A stretch of DNA of 64,000 nucleotides from JAHEZL01 sp964406465 (GTDB lineage Bacteria; Bacteroidota; Bacteroidia; Flavobacteriales_C; GCA-002722245), in NCBI GenBank assembly GCA_964406465.1, contig CAYORT010000013.1, positions 1 through 64,000 on the forward strand. The letters run 5' to 3'. Position numbers and translations under genes: made by a program. This document shows, piece by piece, positions 1 through 8,500 of the stretch (position 1 is the first letter of the stretch; the number at the start of each line of letters is the position of its first letter). The notes under the pieces were generated by a model. It was not told the DNA's origin and did not search any database. It saw nothing but the letters and a program-made list of their open reading frames with translations.

Positions 1-128
1 GTTTTCGGGCTTTGCGTTCGGGCGGGTTTCGGAGCACAAAACTGTCAACCAGCACAAAACTTGAATAGAAGCATAAAGCTCCAAGTTTGCACGTCACCCC
101 GCCTGACGCAAAACCCGTGTTAGCTGCC
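1..128. repeat. Imperfect GC-rich inverted repeat, attC-like
   Basis: Positions 1-31 pair imperfectly with 95-125; both contain a CGGG(T/C)TTTGCG core when read on opposite strands. Between them is an AT-richer stretch carrying an 11-bp direct repeat (AGCACAAAACT at 33-43 and 51-61). The right edge is GTTAGCTGCC (119-128). Size and shape resemble integron attC hairpins, but GTTAGCT does not fit the GTTRRRY core exactly and the left edge is cut by the window. It is a structured recombination-site or cassette-border candidate, not a proven one. Confidence 0.4.
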
Positions 129-174
129 GTTTTACTTTCCATCAGAAGTCGTAACTTATAATTAATCTCGGGCA

Positions 175-912
175 TTATCTTGGACATTCAGTTGGGTCAA
201 AATACAAACAACCTGTTGATGAGTCACCACCACAAATATCACAAGACCAATGATCATTATCATCTACTTCCTGATACATTTCATAATACTGTTTTCCACT
301 CATTAAAAACTTTAAACGATTATATCCAAAATGAAGTCCGCTGCTAATTACCGAATTGTTGGCAATAGTGTAAGTAACCTTACTGCCATCTTTGAGCAAA
401 ACGGTATGATATGCTCCAGCATATTCTTTATTCCATCCATCCTCTCTAAGTTTTTTGATTAGTTCTTCACTGGAAATTGATTGAACACTCGCATCATAAA
501 GTTTCATCGGAAAAACTCTGTTGAGAAACCATAATCCATTTCTAATTCTTGCATCCGCACATTGAATAACTGCTTTTAAAAGATTATCAAAAGCTACCTT
601 TCTGTTTTCGGCTTCGACCAAACAGCCAGGAATACTAAGGCAGTCAATAGAATTGCCAATAACTAAAACCTCAACATCAAACTCTTCAAAAATTTTGTCG
701 TTAATATAAAGAAAAGGTATTTCGGCACGAAAAGCATATAGCTCTTGCTCTACAAGTTGTTTGAGTAAAAAGCCAATTTGCGATTTATGAATAGCAACTA
801 AGTCGTCAACTTGCTCCTTGTCATAAGAATGACTTGGGTTTTTCTTTGATAATAAAAACCACTTTCGGTAAAGTTCAGTTGCAACTTGTTTGTTAAATTT
901 AAAATCATCCAT
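175..912 (-). CDS. Uncharacterised 245-residue protein with HicA-like segment
   Basis: I do not recognise the whole protein. Residues about 148-181 (SSEELIKKLREDGW, then GAYHTVLLKDGSKVTY) resemble the small HicA mRNA-interferase fold: a helix ending in DGW, then a His where HicA carries its catalytic GSHH histidine, then a basic strand. The GSHH motif itself is not conserved, so activity is doubtful. The C-terminus has four cysteines (224, 227, 235, 243) that could bind zinc. No signal peptide or membrane segment is visible. It starts with ATG four bases after the stop of the upstream TPR gene at 917-1789, so the two are probably co-transcribed as an accessory pair. No HicB-like antitoxin is seen beside it. 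Confidence 0.6.
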   Translation of the reverse strand: MDDFKFNKQVATELYRKWFLLSKKNPSHSYDKEQVDDLVAIHKSQIGFLLKQLVEQELYAFRAEIPFLYINDKIFEEFDVEVLVIGNSIDCLSIPGCLVEAENRKVAFDNLLKAVIQCADARIRNGLWFLNRVFPMKLYDASVQSISSEELIKKLREDGWNKEYAGAYHTVLLKDGSKVTYTIANNSVISSGLHFGYNRLKFLMSGKQYYEMYQEVDDNDHWSCDICGGDSSTGCLYFDPTECPR

Positions 913-916
913 TTGT

Positions 917-1789
917 CTAAAAAATTATGTTTCCATCTTCATCAATAGAAAATTGGTCAGGTGCTTCATCATCAAATTCTAATTTAGGCTCTTGGTTATC
1001 GTAAATTTTTAATTTGAACAAATTTAATTTTTCGCATTCGTTCATATTCACACCTTTTCGCTTTAGTATCTCTATTACATCTTCGCTAACGCAAAAGTTA
1101 TCAAGATTTAAAATGCACCAAGAAATATAATCTGGTTGTTTCTGAATTATTTCTTTGATTGTCCACCCCATCATTTTTCCAAATTCAATTAAGAAGTTTT
1201 CGTTGCCAAAAAGTTTCGCAGGAAGTGAATACTGATATTCCTTCATTTTAACGGAACTTAATTTTTCGGCATTCGCAACTGATGGTGTTGGCTTCGCATT
1301 GGTTTCATTTCTAAGTTGCGTTTTGCAAAGTGCTATGTCTGTTGCAATTTGATGCCCTAAAAATGCTTCTGGATTATTGCTCATAGTTGAATTGTCAACA
1401 ACAAAATAAAAGTCAAGTAGTGCACTGAGATTATCGCCTTTATTGCCAATGTGAATGGCTCGGTGATAAATTATTTCCAAATTATTTGGATATTTTTTCA
1501 ATAGGTCGTTGAAAGCGGCAATTGCTAAATTGTGATTATTACATTGATTTGCAGTTGCAGTGATGTTTCCAAACGCTGCTGATGCCTTAGGGTTAATTTC
1601 AACGGCTTTTTTAAATAATGAAATTGCAAGTTCGGGATTTGTGTCTGTAACATTCATTGCTTTGCAGAATATAAACTCATCGTTGTTTGGTTCTGCAGAT
1701 AACAATTGGTCGTAAATTTTATCTGCCAAATTGTTTTGTCCGTTTCTACGAAGATTATTGGCTTGGTCAATAAGTTCTCTATTTGTCAT
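917..1789 (-). CDS. TPR protein with ExoX-like C-terminal domain
   Basis: A 290-residue soluble protein. Residues about 1-150 form tetratricopeptide-type helical repeats (for example NPELAISLFKKAVEINPKAS and NLAIAAFNDLLKKYPNN). Residues about 200-240 (GWTIKEIIQKQPDYISWCIL) match the short domain found after exodeoxyribonuclease X-like nucleases and in other Bacteroidota proteins, whose pattern is 'GKTIKEI..DP.YI.WC..N...F'. The nuclease domain itself is absent. The C-terminus is acidic. It is upstream of, and almost touching, the gene at 175-912. The pair lies between inverted GTTAGCTGCC copies at 119-128 and 1849-1858. The cellular role is unknown. Confidence 0.65.
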   Translation of the reverse strand: MTNRELIDQANNLRRNGQNNLADKIYDQLLSAEPNNDEFIFCKAMNVTDTNPELAISLFKKAVEINPKASAAFGNITATANQCNNHNLAIAAFNDLLKKYPNNLEIIYHRAIHIGNKGDNLSALLDFYFVVDNSTMSNNPEAFLGHQIATDIALCKTQLRNETNAKPTPSVANAEKLSSVKMKEYQYSLPAKLFGNENFLIEFGKMMGWTIKEIIQKQPDYISWCILNLDNFCVSEDVIEILKRKGVNMNECEKLNLFKLKIYDNQEPKLEFDDEAPDQFSIDEDGNIIF

Positions 1790-2178
1790 ATTAATAGTTT
1801 TTATCTGTTAATTTCATGCTTTTAGTTGCAAGTTTGCAGTCCCAAAATGGCAGCTAACATTTCGCTATACGCATTGCGTATACTACGCAATTATCTACCT
1901 GGCTTTTTTTCATTGGAGAAAACAAGTCGATATTTACTGATGTTAAAGTGTTTAGCATATTCCCCTCTAATATACTGCTTTTTATAAAGGTGCAATTGAA
2001 AACCAAAAAAGAAAAATAAAAGCGTAGAATTAACCGGTTAAATCTACGGATAATAGTATTTCTTTGAAGCTTTGAACGAAGGTAGTTTTCGAAGAGAATT
2101 CGCAATAAAACAGCATAATCACATACCCTTAAATTAATACCCCCCAGCTTTTTCTTCGCTGAGGGTATCATTTTCAAC
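1790..2178. other. Intergenic region without a supported gene
   Basis: This 389-bp gap holds the palindromic cluster at 1844-1890. A minus-strand reading frame of 107 codons runs through 1854-2177, but it has no recognisable domain and would share its end with the palindrome, so I treat it as chance. The stretch just after the recombinase stop has no clear terminator. Confidence 0.5.
1844..1890. repeat. GGCAGCTAAC border copy plus nested palindromes
   Basis: AAAATGGCAGCTAAC (1844-1858) is the inverse of GTTAGCTGCCGTTTT at 119-133 with one mismatch. It is followed by overlapping palindromes: TATACGCA-T-TGCGTATA (1866-1882) and TTGCGTA-TAC-TACGCAA (1874-1890). The two inverted copies enclose exactly the two accessory genes, as expected of cassette or element ends. 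Confidence 0.5.
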
Positions 2179-3387
2179 TTACTTCAACTTCTCATTCAAC
2201 ATATTCATTTCATTTATTACCTGCTGATTCATCACCTTGCCATAATGCTGGGTGGTGGAGATTTTGGTGTGTCCCAATATCATCATTAAGGTTTCCATAG
2301 AGATACCATTTGCCAAGGCGACTGTTGTGGCGAAGGTATGGCGAGCCATGTGCATGGTTAAGTTTTTATCGATACCTGCTGCAGTGGCCAACTCTTTTAA
2401 ATAGAAATTAAGCTTTTGGTTGGTGGTGACAGGAAGTAGTTTACCCGTTTGCTTGCAATGCTCTTTGTACTTTTCTATAATATCGAGCACTGGCTTGGTA
2501 AGTAAAATGAAATAGGGCGAGTCGGTTTTACCTCTCTTACGAGCGATGAAGCTTTCGCCCTTAGTGTTGGTTTGGATATCAGTACCTTTTAATTGTTCCA
2601 TATCTCCATATGAAACGCCAGTGTAGCAGGAGAAGATAAACACATCTTTAACCGTATTCATTCTTTCGAAATTAAACTCTACGGCTTTAATTCTATCTAA
2701 TTCTTCTTGAGTTAAGTATTTGATATCGGTTTTATAACTCTTCATTTTATATGCAGCGAAGGGTTCTTTAGATATCCAATTGTTTAAGAAAGCATTTCGC
2801 ACCATTTTCTTTAAAAGCTTTAAATAGGTGTTGGCCGAAGTTCCTTTAAGCTTTTTGCGTACCAAAAGAAAATGCTCGAACTCACGAATGTATTGCAACT
2901 CAACAAAGCGCAATAGAATATCTTCTTTGCCGAATTTCTCTATATTGTATTCTCGAAGATACTCGACACATTTGGTGTACTTTAAGTATCTATCGTAACT
3001 CAATTCACCTCGCTCCATTAATTCTTTTGCCATTTGATTTTGATGGGCGCAAGTGGAAAGAATGGTATGTTGTAATTCCACTTTACCATGAAAGCGATCA
3101 CGGAGCGCTTCGGGAGTGATTTCGGCATTGGCATTTTGCAGTTCGGTATAATGCTGATAGATTTTCGATCGAGTGGAGTCGATGAATTCGTTGATTACTT
3201 CGGCTGCCGAATTCTTACCTTTCATTTTCTCGATACTGCCGCTCCATTGCGATATTGGGAGCTTTCGATGCAGTGAAAATTCACAGCGATTTGTGTTTAC
3301 AACAATTCTGCAAAATAGCGTTGCTATTTGCTCGTTGTTTGGGTTTGTTTTTTTTACAAAAAACAAGATTGAAAAAGATTTGCTCAT
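2179..3387 (-). CDS. Site-specific tyrosine recombinase (integrase)
   Basis: A 402-residue integrase of the type found on Bacteroidota integrative elements. An N-terminal arm-type DNA-binding domain (about 1-100) and a helical SAM-like core-binding domain (about 105-205) precede the catalytic domain. Visible catalytic residues are His346 and Arg349 in HMARHTF, His373 in LGH and the nucleophile Tyr382 in HYG. The first catalytic Arg position reads TGVSYGD, with Ser in place of Arg; this substitution is common in the Bacteroidota branch, so the enzyme may still be active. It is transcribed away from the 3' end of the tRNA-Asp gene 250 bp away, the usual arrangement for an element integrated into a tRNA. 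The reading frame is intact. Confidence 0.9.
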   Translation of the reverse strand: MSKSFSILFFVKKTNPNNEQIATLFCRIVVNTNRCEFSLHRKLPISQWSGSIEKMKGKNSAAEVINEFIDSTRSKIYQHYTELQNANAEITPEALRDRFHGKVELQHTILSTCAHQNQMAKELMERGELSYDRYLKYTKCVEYLREYNIEKFGKEDILLRFVELQYIREFEHFLLVRKKLKGTSANTYLKLLKKMVRNAFLNNWISKEPFAAYKMKSYKTDIKYLTQEELDRIKAVEFNFERMNTVKDVFIFSCYTGVSYGDMEQLKGTDIQTNTKGESFIARKRGKTDSPYFILLTKPVLDIIEKYKEHCKQTGKLLPVTTNQKLNFYLKELATAAGIDKNLTMHMARHTFATTVALANGISMETLMMILGHTKISTTQHYGKVMNQQVINEMNMLNEKLK

Positions 3388-3487
3388 AACTCTACCTTTT
3401 TAAGGGTTATTAATTAAAACAAAGCTAGCGACCTTCGCTGGCTTAGAGAAATGCAAAACGGTGTAAATCAGAGAAATAGGAGCGGTT

Positions 3488-3523
3488 TGGTGGAGGTAAA
3501 TCAAAAATGAGTTACCTCCACCA
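3488..3523. repeat. Perfect 12-bp inverted repeat upstream of the integrase
   Basis: TGGTGGAGGTAA (3488-3499) and TTACCTCCACCA (3512-3523) form a hairpin with a 12-nt loop, about 100 bp upstream of the integrase start. No T-run follows on either strand, so a protein-binding site (excisionase or integrase arm site) or an RNA hairpin fits better than a terminator. Confidence 0.55.
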
Positions 3524-3574
3524 ATTCATAGTGTGAGATATGCTCTTTTTTGCGTTTTTTTGCTTCGGGCTAAA

Positions 3575-3611
3575 AACAAAAAAGCCCGAAATCAGTGAAG
3601 ATTTCAGGCTT
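3575..3611 (-). terminator. Rho-independent terminator after tRNA-Asp
   Basis: AAGCCCGAAATC (3582-3593) pairs with GATTTCAGGCTT (3600-3611) with one mismatch. On the minus strand it is followed by TTTTTT then a T-rich tail. It lies just after the 3' end of the minus-strand tRNA. Confidence 0.7.
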
Positions 3612-3633
3612 TTGCGTTTAAACAGATCTTTAT

Positions 3634-3710
3634 TGGCGGTCCGGACGGGACTCGAACCCGCGACCCCATGCGTGACAGGCATGTATTCTAACCAACTGAA
3701 CTACCGAACC
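3634..3710 (-). tRNA. tRNA-Asp (anticodon GTC)
   Basis: The minus strand gives a full cloverleaf: acceptor GGTTCGG/CCGGACC with one T-G pair, D arm, anticodon stem ATGC with loop CTGTCAC (anticodon GTC), variable loop, and T arm GCGGGTTCGAGTCCCGT. The discriminator is G and CCA is encoded (3634-3636). Its 3' end faces the integrase gene, making it the likely attachment target. Its first 27 bases recur in two degenerate copies immediately upstream. Confidence 0.95.
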
Positions 3711-3894
3711 AATATTTTATTAAAGAACCATTTTTAACTCGATAACCCAGAGCGACCCTCCCGTAACAAACGGGATATTCTAACCAACTGAACTACCGAA
3801 CCAATATTTTATTAAAGAACCATTTTTAACTCGATAACCCAGAGCGACCCTCCCGTAACAAACGGGATATTCTAACCAACTGAACTACCGAACC
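3711..3894 (-). repeat. Two identical 92-bp tandem repeats with degenerate tRNA-like sequence
   Basis: Units 3711-3802 and 3803-3894 are identical over 92 bp. On the minus strand each begins with the first 27 bases of the tRNA-Asp gene (acceptor 5' strand, D arm), then departs: a perfect anticodon-like hairpin TCCCG-TTTGTTA-CGGGA, the shared GGGTCGC, and a weak T-arm-like CTCTGGGTTATCGAG. No 3' acceptor strand CCGAACC is present, so a normal mature tRNA is not expected. If read as a tRNA, the loop would give anticodon TGT. They lie upstream in the same orientation and may be co-transcribed with tRNA-Asp. Confidence 0.8.
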
Positions 3895-3932
3895 AATATT
3901 TTTAGAACTGTTTCCATTTTTGAAACCGAACC

Positions 3933-3950
3933 ATCCGTCAGCTGACGGAT
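3933..3950. repeat. Perfect 18-bp palindrome
   Basis: ATCCGTCAGCTGACGGAT is fully self-complementary. It lies between the tRNA-like repeats and the DUF58 gene. A related CCGTCAACTGAC core occurs in the terminator at 46813-46848. It could be a dyad operator or a remnant repeat; no T-run adjoins it. Confidence 0.5.
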
Positions 3951-4029
3951 AAAGAACTGTTTTCTTAAACGGAGGACAAATTTAGTGGATTTTTTGTTAC
4001 TGACAAATTTTTTAGAAAGTTTCCTTGCA

Positions 4030-4947
4030 TTAATGCATCTTCGATCGCTTGATTAAATACGAAAGCATCACATTATCAAGGCTTTCATTAATATCTGCCT
4101 TCACAAAATCAATTCTATATTGTCCACATCTATATTCCAATTCCTTCTGAAATGCCTTCATTTGGGCTGAATATTCTTTTTTTAGGTTGCTCGGATTGGC
4201 TTTTAAAACCTCTCCGGTCTCTAAATCGATAAACTTATATGGGCGGTTTTCTAAATTTAATTCTAGCTCCACCTTCTCATCCATCACATGAAAAAGAATC
4301 ACCTCGTGCTTGTTGTGTCGCAAATGCTGCAAAGCCGAAAATAAAGCGTCGCCATTTTGTTGGTTGTACGATTCGAACATATCACTAAAAATCACCACCA
4401 ATGAACGGCGATGCAATTTATCTGCAATCTCATGCAAGGCATTAGTTACCCTTGTTTGTCTTGATTCTTGCGGATTTTGAATACATTCTTGTAATATATT
4501 ATACAATCTTTTTAGGTGAATAGACCCCGACTTACTTTCGGTATGCTCCATTACTTCTGAAGCGAAAGAGCTCAATCCAACTGCATCACGCTGTCTTTGT
4601 AAAAGATTGATGATGGTTGCTGCAGCAAAACTTGAGAACTGCACTTTACTCATCTTCCCTTCTTTAGGCTGCTGAGGATAATACATAGAAGAAGATAAAT
4701 CGAGTACCACCTGACAGCGTAGATTGGTTTCCTCTTCGTAGCGTTTTACAAAAAGCTTGTCGGTGCGAGCGTACAATTTCCAATCGATGTTTTTGGTTGA
4801 CTCGCCACTATTGTATAGGCGATGTTCGGCAAATTCTACAGAAAAGCCGTGGAACGGACTCTTATGCAAGCCAGTGATGAAACCCTCTACCACTTGTTTG
4901 GCGAGTAATTCAAGAGATCCTAATTTATTTAAATCTTCTAATAACAA
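4030..4947 (-). CDS. DUF58 family protein with vWA-like fold
   Basis: A 305-residue cytoplasmic protein. The N-terminal segment (VEGFITGLHKSPFHGFSVEF, about 22-41) and STKNIDWKLYARTDKLFVKR are hallmarks of the DUF58 family. VVLDLSSSMYY (about 90-100) is a von Willebrand A-like metal-site motif of the DxSxS kind. DUF58 proteins usually sit next to a MoxR AAA+ ATPase and BatA/BatB proteins as a chaperone-like system. None is beside it here. The start is taken as TTG at 4947 because an in-frame stop lies three codons upstream and the N-terminus matches the family from there. A stem-loop repeat lies immediately upstream. Confidence 0.85.
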   Translation of the reverse strand: MLLEDLNKLGSLELLAKQVVEGFITGLHKSPFHGFSVEFAEHRLYNSGESTKNIDWKLYARTDKLFVKRYEEETNLRCQVVLDLSSSMYYPQQPKEGKMSKVQFSSFAAATIINLLQRQRDAVGLSSFASEVMEHTESKSGSIHLKRLYNILQECIQNPQESRQTRVTNALHEIADKLHRRSLVVIFSDMFESYNQQNGDALFSALQHLRHNKHEVILFHVMDEKVELELNLENRPYKFIDLETGEVLKANPSNLKKEYSAQMKAFQKELEYRCGQYRIDFVKADINESLDNVMLSYLIKRSKMH

Positions 4948-4957
4948 ATCGTGTTAC

Positions 4958-5037
4958 GTTTAATGTTTAACGCTCAATATTGGCTGTGCAATGCTTAAAG
5001 TTAGCTAACATTGAACATTAAACCTTGAACTTTGAAC
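4958..5037. repeat. Dispersed stem-loop repeat, copy A
   Basis: GTTTAATGTT (4958-4967) pairs with AACATTAAAC (5014-5023). The right part reads AACATTGAACATTAAACCTTGAACTTTGAAC. Related copies occur at 9916-9992 and 22055-22138, each just upstream of a minus-strand gene start. Confidence 0.65.
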
Positions 5038-5055
5038 TAAAAAACTTCAAATAAA

Positions 5056-5087
5056 AAAACCTCACCCGTGATAACAGATGAGGTTTT
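5056..5087 (-). terminator. Terminator downstream of trxA
   Basis: AAAACCTCA (5056-5064) pairs with TGAGGTTTT (5079-5087). On the minus strand the stem is followed by a run of seven T. It lies 17 bases after the trxA stop. Confidence 0.8.
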
Positions 5088-5103
5088 ATTTATTCTTTGT
5101 TTT

Positions 5104-5421
5104 TTAAAGACAAGCTTTCAGCTTATCGGCCAATACTTGTTTAGGTACTGCTCCTACTTGTTTGTCTACCACTTCTCCATTTTTCAAGAAAAGGATAGTA
5201 GGGATGTTTCTAATACCATATTTTGCAGAAATGCCAGGGTTGTTGTCTACGTTAACTTTTCCAACTACGGCTTGTCCGTCGTATTCTTTAGATAACTCTT
5301 CTACAACAGGCCCAACCATTCTACATGGTCCACACCACTCTGCCCAAAAATCTACTACTACTGGTTTGCTCGACTTAAGAGCCAACTCTTCAAAATTGCT
5401 GTCGGTGAATTCTACTGCCAT
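5104..5421 (-). CDS. trxA: Thioredoxin
   Basis: A 105-residue cytoplasmic protein-disulfide reductase. The redox motif WCGPC is at residues 29-33 within DFWAEWCGPCR, and the cis-proline loop reads IRNIPTI. Full family length, no signal peptide. It reduces target proteins such as ribonucleotide reductase and is itself reduced by thioredoxin reductase, which is not in the window. It lies 115 bp downstream of dnaE on the same strand. A possible -7 element (TACTTTTA on the minus strand, about 5442-5449) suggests it also has its own promoter. A strong terminator follows. Confidence 0.97.
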   Translation of the reverse strand: MAVEFTDSNFEELALKSSKPVVVDFWAEWCGPCRMVGPVVEELSKEYDGQAVVGKVNVDNNPGISAKYGIRNIPTILFLKNGEVVDKQVGAVPKQVLADKLKACL

Positions 5422-5536
5422 AATTGTATTTTTTAATTGTTGTGTTAAAAGTATATCTAATTCCTCGAAAGCAATCTTTTCAACTCTATATTTTTCTTAA
5501 GAATTTATAAACAAAAACTATAGTTGTTGAAATTCA

Positions 5537-8500
5537 TTAGTTTATCTTGAATTCCACAGATTTTAATTCTTTTAGCTCTTTTAAAAATTCGTTGCTAACA
5601 TTTACTTTCTTGCTGCGCGAAGGCATATCTACCTTAATTCTCTCGATATTATCAATAACATTCAATTGCAAGCGACAAGTACCCGGATGCTTATCAATCA
5701 TTAAGTTGAGCTGATCTACTAAATCAAGTGTAAGCGCATCTAAATTCACTTTTAATGTAATCGACTTCGTTAGTTTTTCTCGTACCTCAGAAAGTAACTC
5801 GATATGATTTACTTTAAGTTCGAGCTCGTTGTCGTCTTTGGCGAATTTTTTAGGCTGTACCTTACCTTTTATATATAGATAAGAACCCATCACCAAATAC
5901 CTTCTAAATTTGAGGTAGTCTTCGGCAAATAAGAAAAACTTGTATGAACTAGTATAATCCTCAATGGTAAGAATTCCAAAAAGATTTCCATTCTTACTCA
6001 TCCTTTCACTCGCCTCGGTAACCACGCCTGCAAAGGCCATCTCTCTATTTCTAAATTTAGTGATGTCTTCATTCAAAGCTTGAAAAGTACCATTTACAAA
6101 ATGATCCATTTCTAATTTAAAGTCGTTGAGTGGATGTCCAGAAATGAAAATACCCACCACCTCTTTCTCTTTGTTTAACGCTTGAATATTGCTCCATTGC
6201 TCACATCTTGGCATTGGTGGCATTGGTACTTCTTCATTGCTTTCGGCACCAAACAAGGAAACCTGTGTGGTATCTGCTTCGCCTTGCGATTGCACTCCGT
6301 ATTTAATTGCCTTTTCTAAAAAAGTTGAATCTTTTTCGTTCGCCTTAAAGAAAAACTGTGCGCGATGTGAGCCGGCAAAACAATCGAAAGCTCCAGCCAA
6401 AACCAGGTTTTCCATTGCCTTTTTATTGGCAGCACGCAAGTTGATTCTCTTGGTTAAATCGAATACATTTTTGTATGGTCCGTTAGCTTTTCTTTCTTCC
6501 ACAATCGATTCTACAGCACCCTCTCCTACTCCTTTAATAGCACCTAATCCGAAGCGAATTTGTCCTTTAGAGTTTACGGTAAACTTGTGCAGTGACTCGT
6601 TTACATCGGGACCTAAAACTGAAATTCCGCTGCGCACACATTCTTCCATGAAGAAAGAAACATCGGTGATATTGCCCATGTTGTTGCTTAAAACCGATGC
6701 CATATATTCGGCCGGATAATGAGCTTTTAAATAGGCCGTTTGATAACCAATTAAGGCGTAACAAGTAGAGTGCGATTTGTTGAAAGCGTAAGATGCAAAA
6801 GCCTCCCAGTCTTTCCACACTTTATTTAAAATATCTTCTTTGTGTCCTTTTTCTTTTCCTCTTTCGATGAATTTCGGACGCATTTCATCCAATACATCCT
6901 TTTGTTTTTTACCCATCGCCTTACGCAATACATCGGCCTCACCTTTACTAAAGCCAGCCAACTTTTGCGACAACAACATCACCTGCTCTTGGTACACGGT
7001 GATACCATAAGTTTCCTCCAAGTACTCTTGCATGTCGGCCAAGTCGTAAGTGATTTCTTCCACCCCATGCTTACGCTTGATGAAGGAAGGAATGTATTCT
7101 ATTGGTCCGGGACGATACAAGGCATTCATCGCAATTAAGTCGGCAAACACAGTAGGCTTTAAATCCTTCATGTGTTTTTGCATACCCGGACTCTCATACT
7201 GGAATATACCAACGGTTTCACCTCGTTGAAAAAGCTCGTAAGTTTTTACATCATCGAGCGGAATTTTATCAATATCTATTTCAATGCCGTGACGATCTTT
7301 AATAATCGAAATGGCATCTTTGATAAGCGTTAAAGTTTTCAAGCCCAAGAAGTCCATCTTCAACAATCCGGCACTTTCCACCACCGAGTTGTCGAACTGC
7401 GTGCACCACATTTCAGAATCTTTGGCTGTAGCCACAGGAATGTGCTCTCGAATGTCACTTGGCGTGATAATAACACCGCAGGCGTGAATACCAGTGTTGC
7501 GCACAGAACCTTCTAAAATCTTTGCCTGACGTAAAGTCTGACCTTCTAAATCTTCGCTTTTGTAAATATCTTGAAGGCGCTTTGCCATTTCAAACTCATC
7601 GGGACTCAAAGCTTCTTTCAGTTGCTTTTCATCCATAGCAAAAAGCTTGTTGAGCTTAAGGTTGGGAACCAACTTAGAAATTCTATCGGTATCGGGTAAT
7701 GGCAATTCAAGCACTCGGCCGGTATCACGTATACTCGACTTAGCGGCCATGGTACCATACGTAATGATTTGCGCCACTTGCGAAGAACCGTATTTATTGA
7801 TTACGTAATCGATAACACGTTGACGACCTTCATCGTCGAAGTCGATATCGATATCGGGCATCGACACCCTTTCTGGATTTAAGAAACGCTCAAAAAGGAG
7901 ATCATACTTGATAGGGTCTACGTTGGTGATTCCTGTGCAGTAGGCCACTGCAGAGCCGGCTGCAGAACCCCTTCCCGGACCAACTGAAACTCCCATTTCA
8001 CGCGCTTTGGCGATGAAATCCTGTACAATCAAGAAGTAACCAGGATAACCCGATTTGGCAATGACATCCAACTCGAAATCTAAGCGTTCGCGAGTAGCAT
8101 CATCCATCTCAGGATACCTCTTCTCGGCACCTTTGTAGGTTAAGTATCTTAAGAAAGCATTCTCTCCTCTTTTGCCTCCATCCACTAAATCTTCTTCACT
8201 TTTATATTCATCGGGAATATCGAATTTAGGTAGAAGTACATTAGCATTCAATGAATAACCTTCTATCTTCTCGATGATTTCGTTGGTGGTAATAATGGCC
8301 TCAGGAAGGTCTTTGAAGAGGGCTTTCATTTCTTCTGCCGACTTAAAATAATATTCGTCGTTAGGGAAACCAAAGCGGTAGCCACGACCTCTACCAATAG
8401 GCGTTGATTTTTTTTCACCTTCTTTCACACACAACAAAATATCGTGCGCATTGGCATCTTCTTTATCGAGATAAAAAGTGTCGTTTGCAGCAAAATATTT

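Noticed and set aside
1854..2177. Minus-strand frame of 107 codons after the integrase
   Set aside because: No domain, unusual composition, and it runs into the palindromic cluster; treated as chance.
3540..3737. Plus-strand reading frame containing VRTGLEPATPCVTGMYSN
   Set aside because: This is the known false translation of the complementary strand of a tRNA-Asp gene.
3711..3894. CRISPR array
   Set aside because: Only two adjacent identical 92-bp units with no spacers; tRNA-derived.
6567..6818. Minus-strand 83-codon frame inside dnaE
   Set aside because: Out-of-frame shadow of the DnaE coding sequence.
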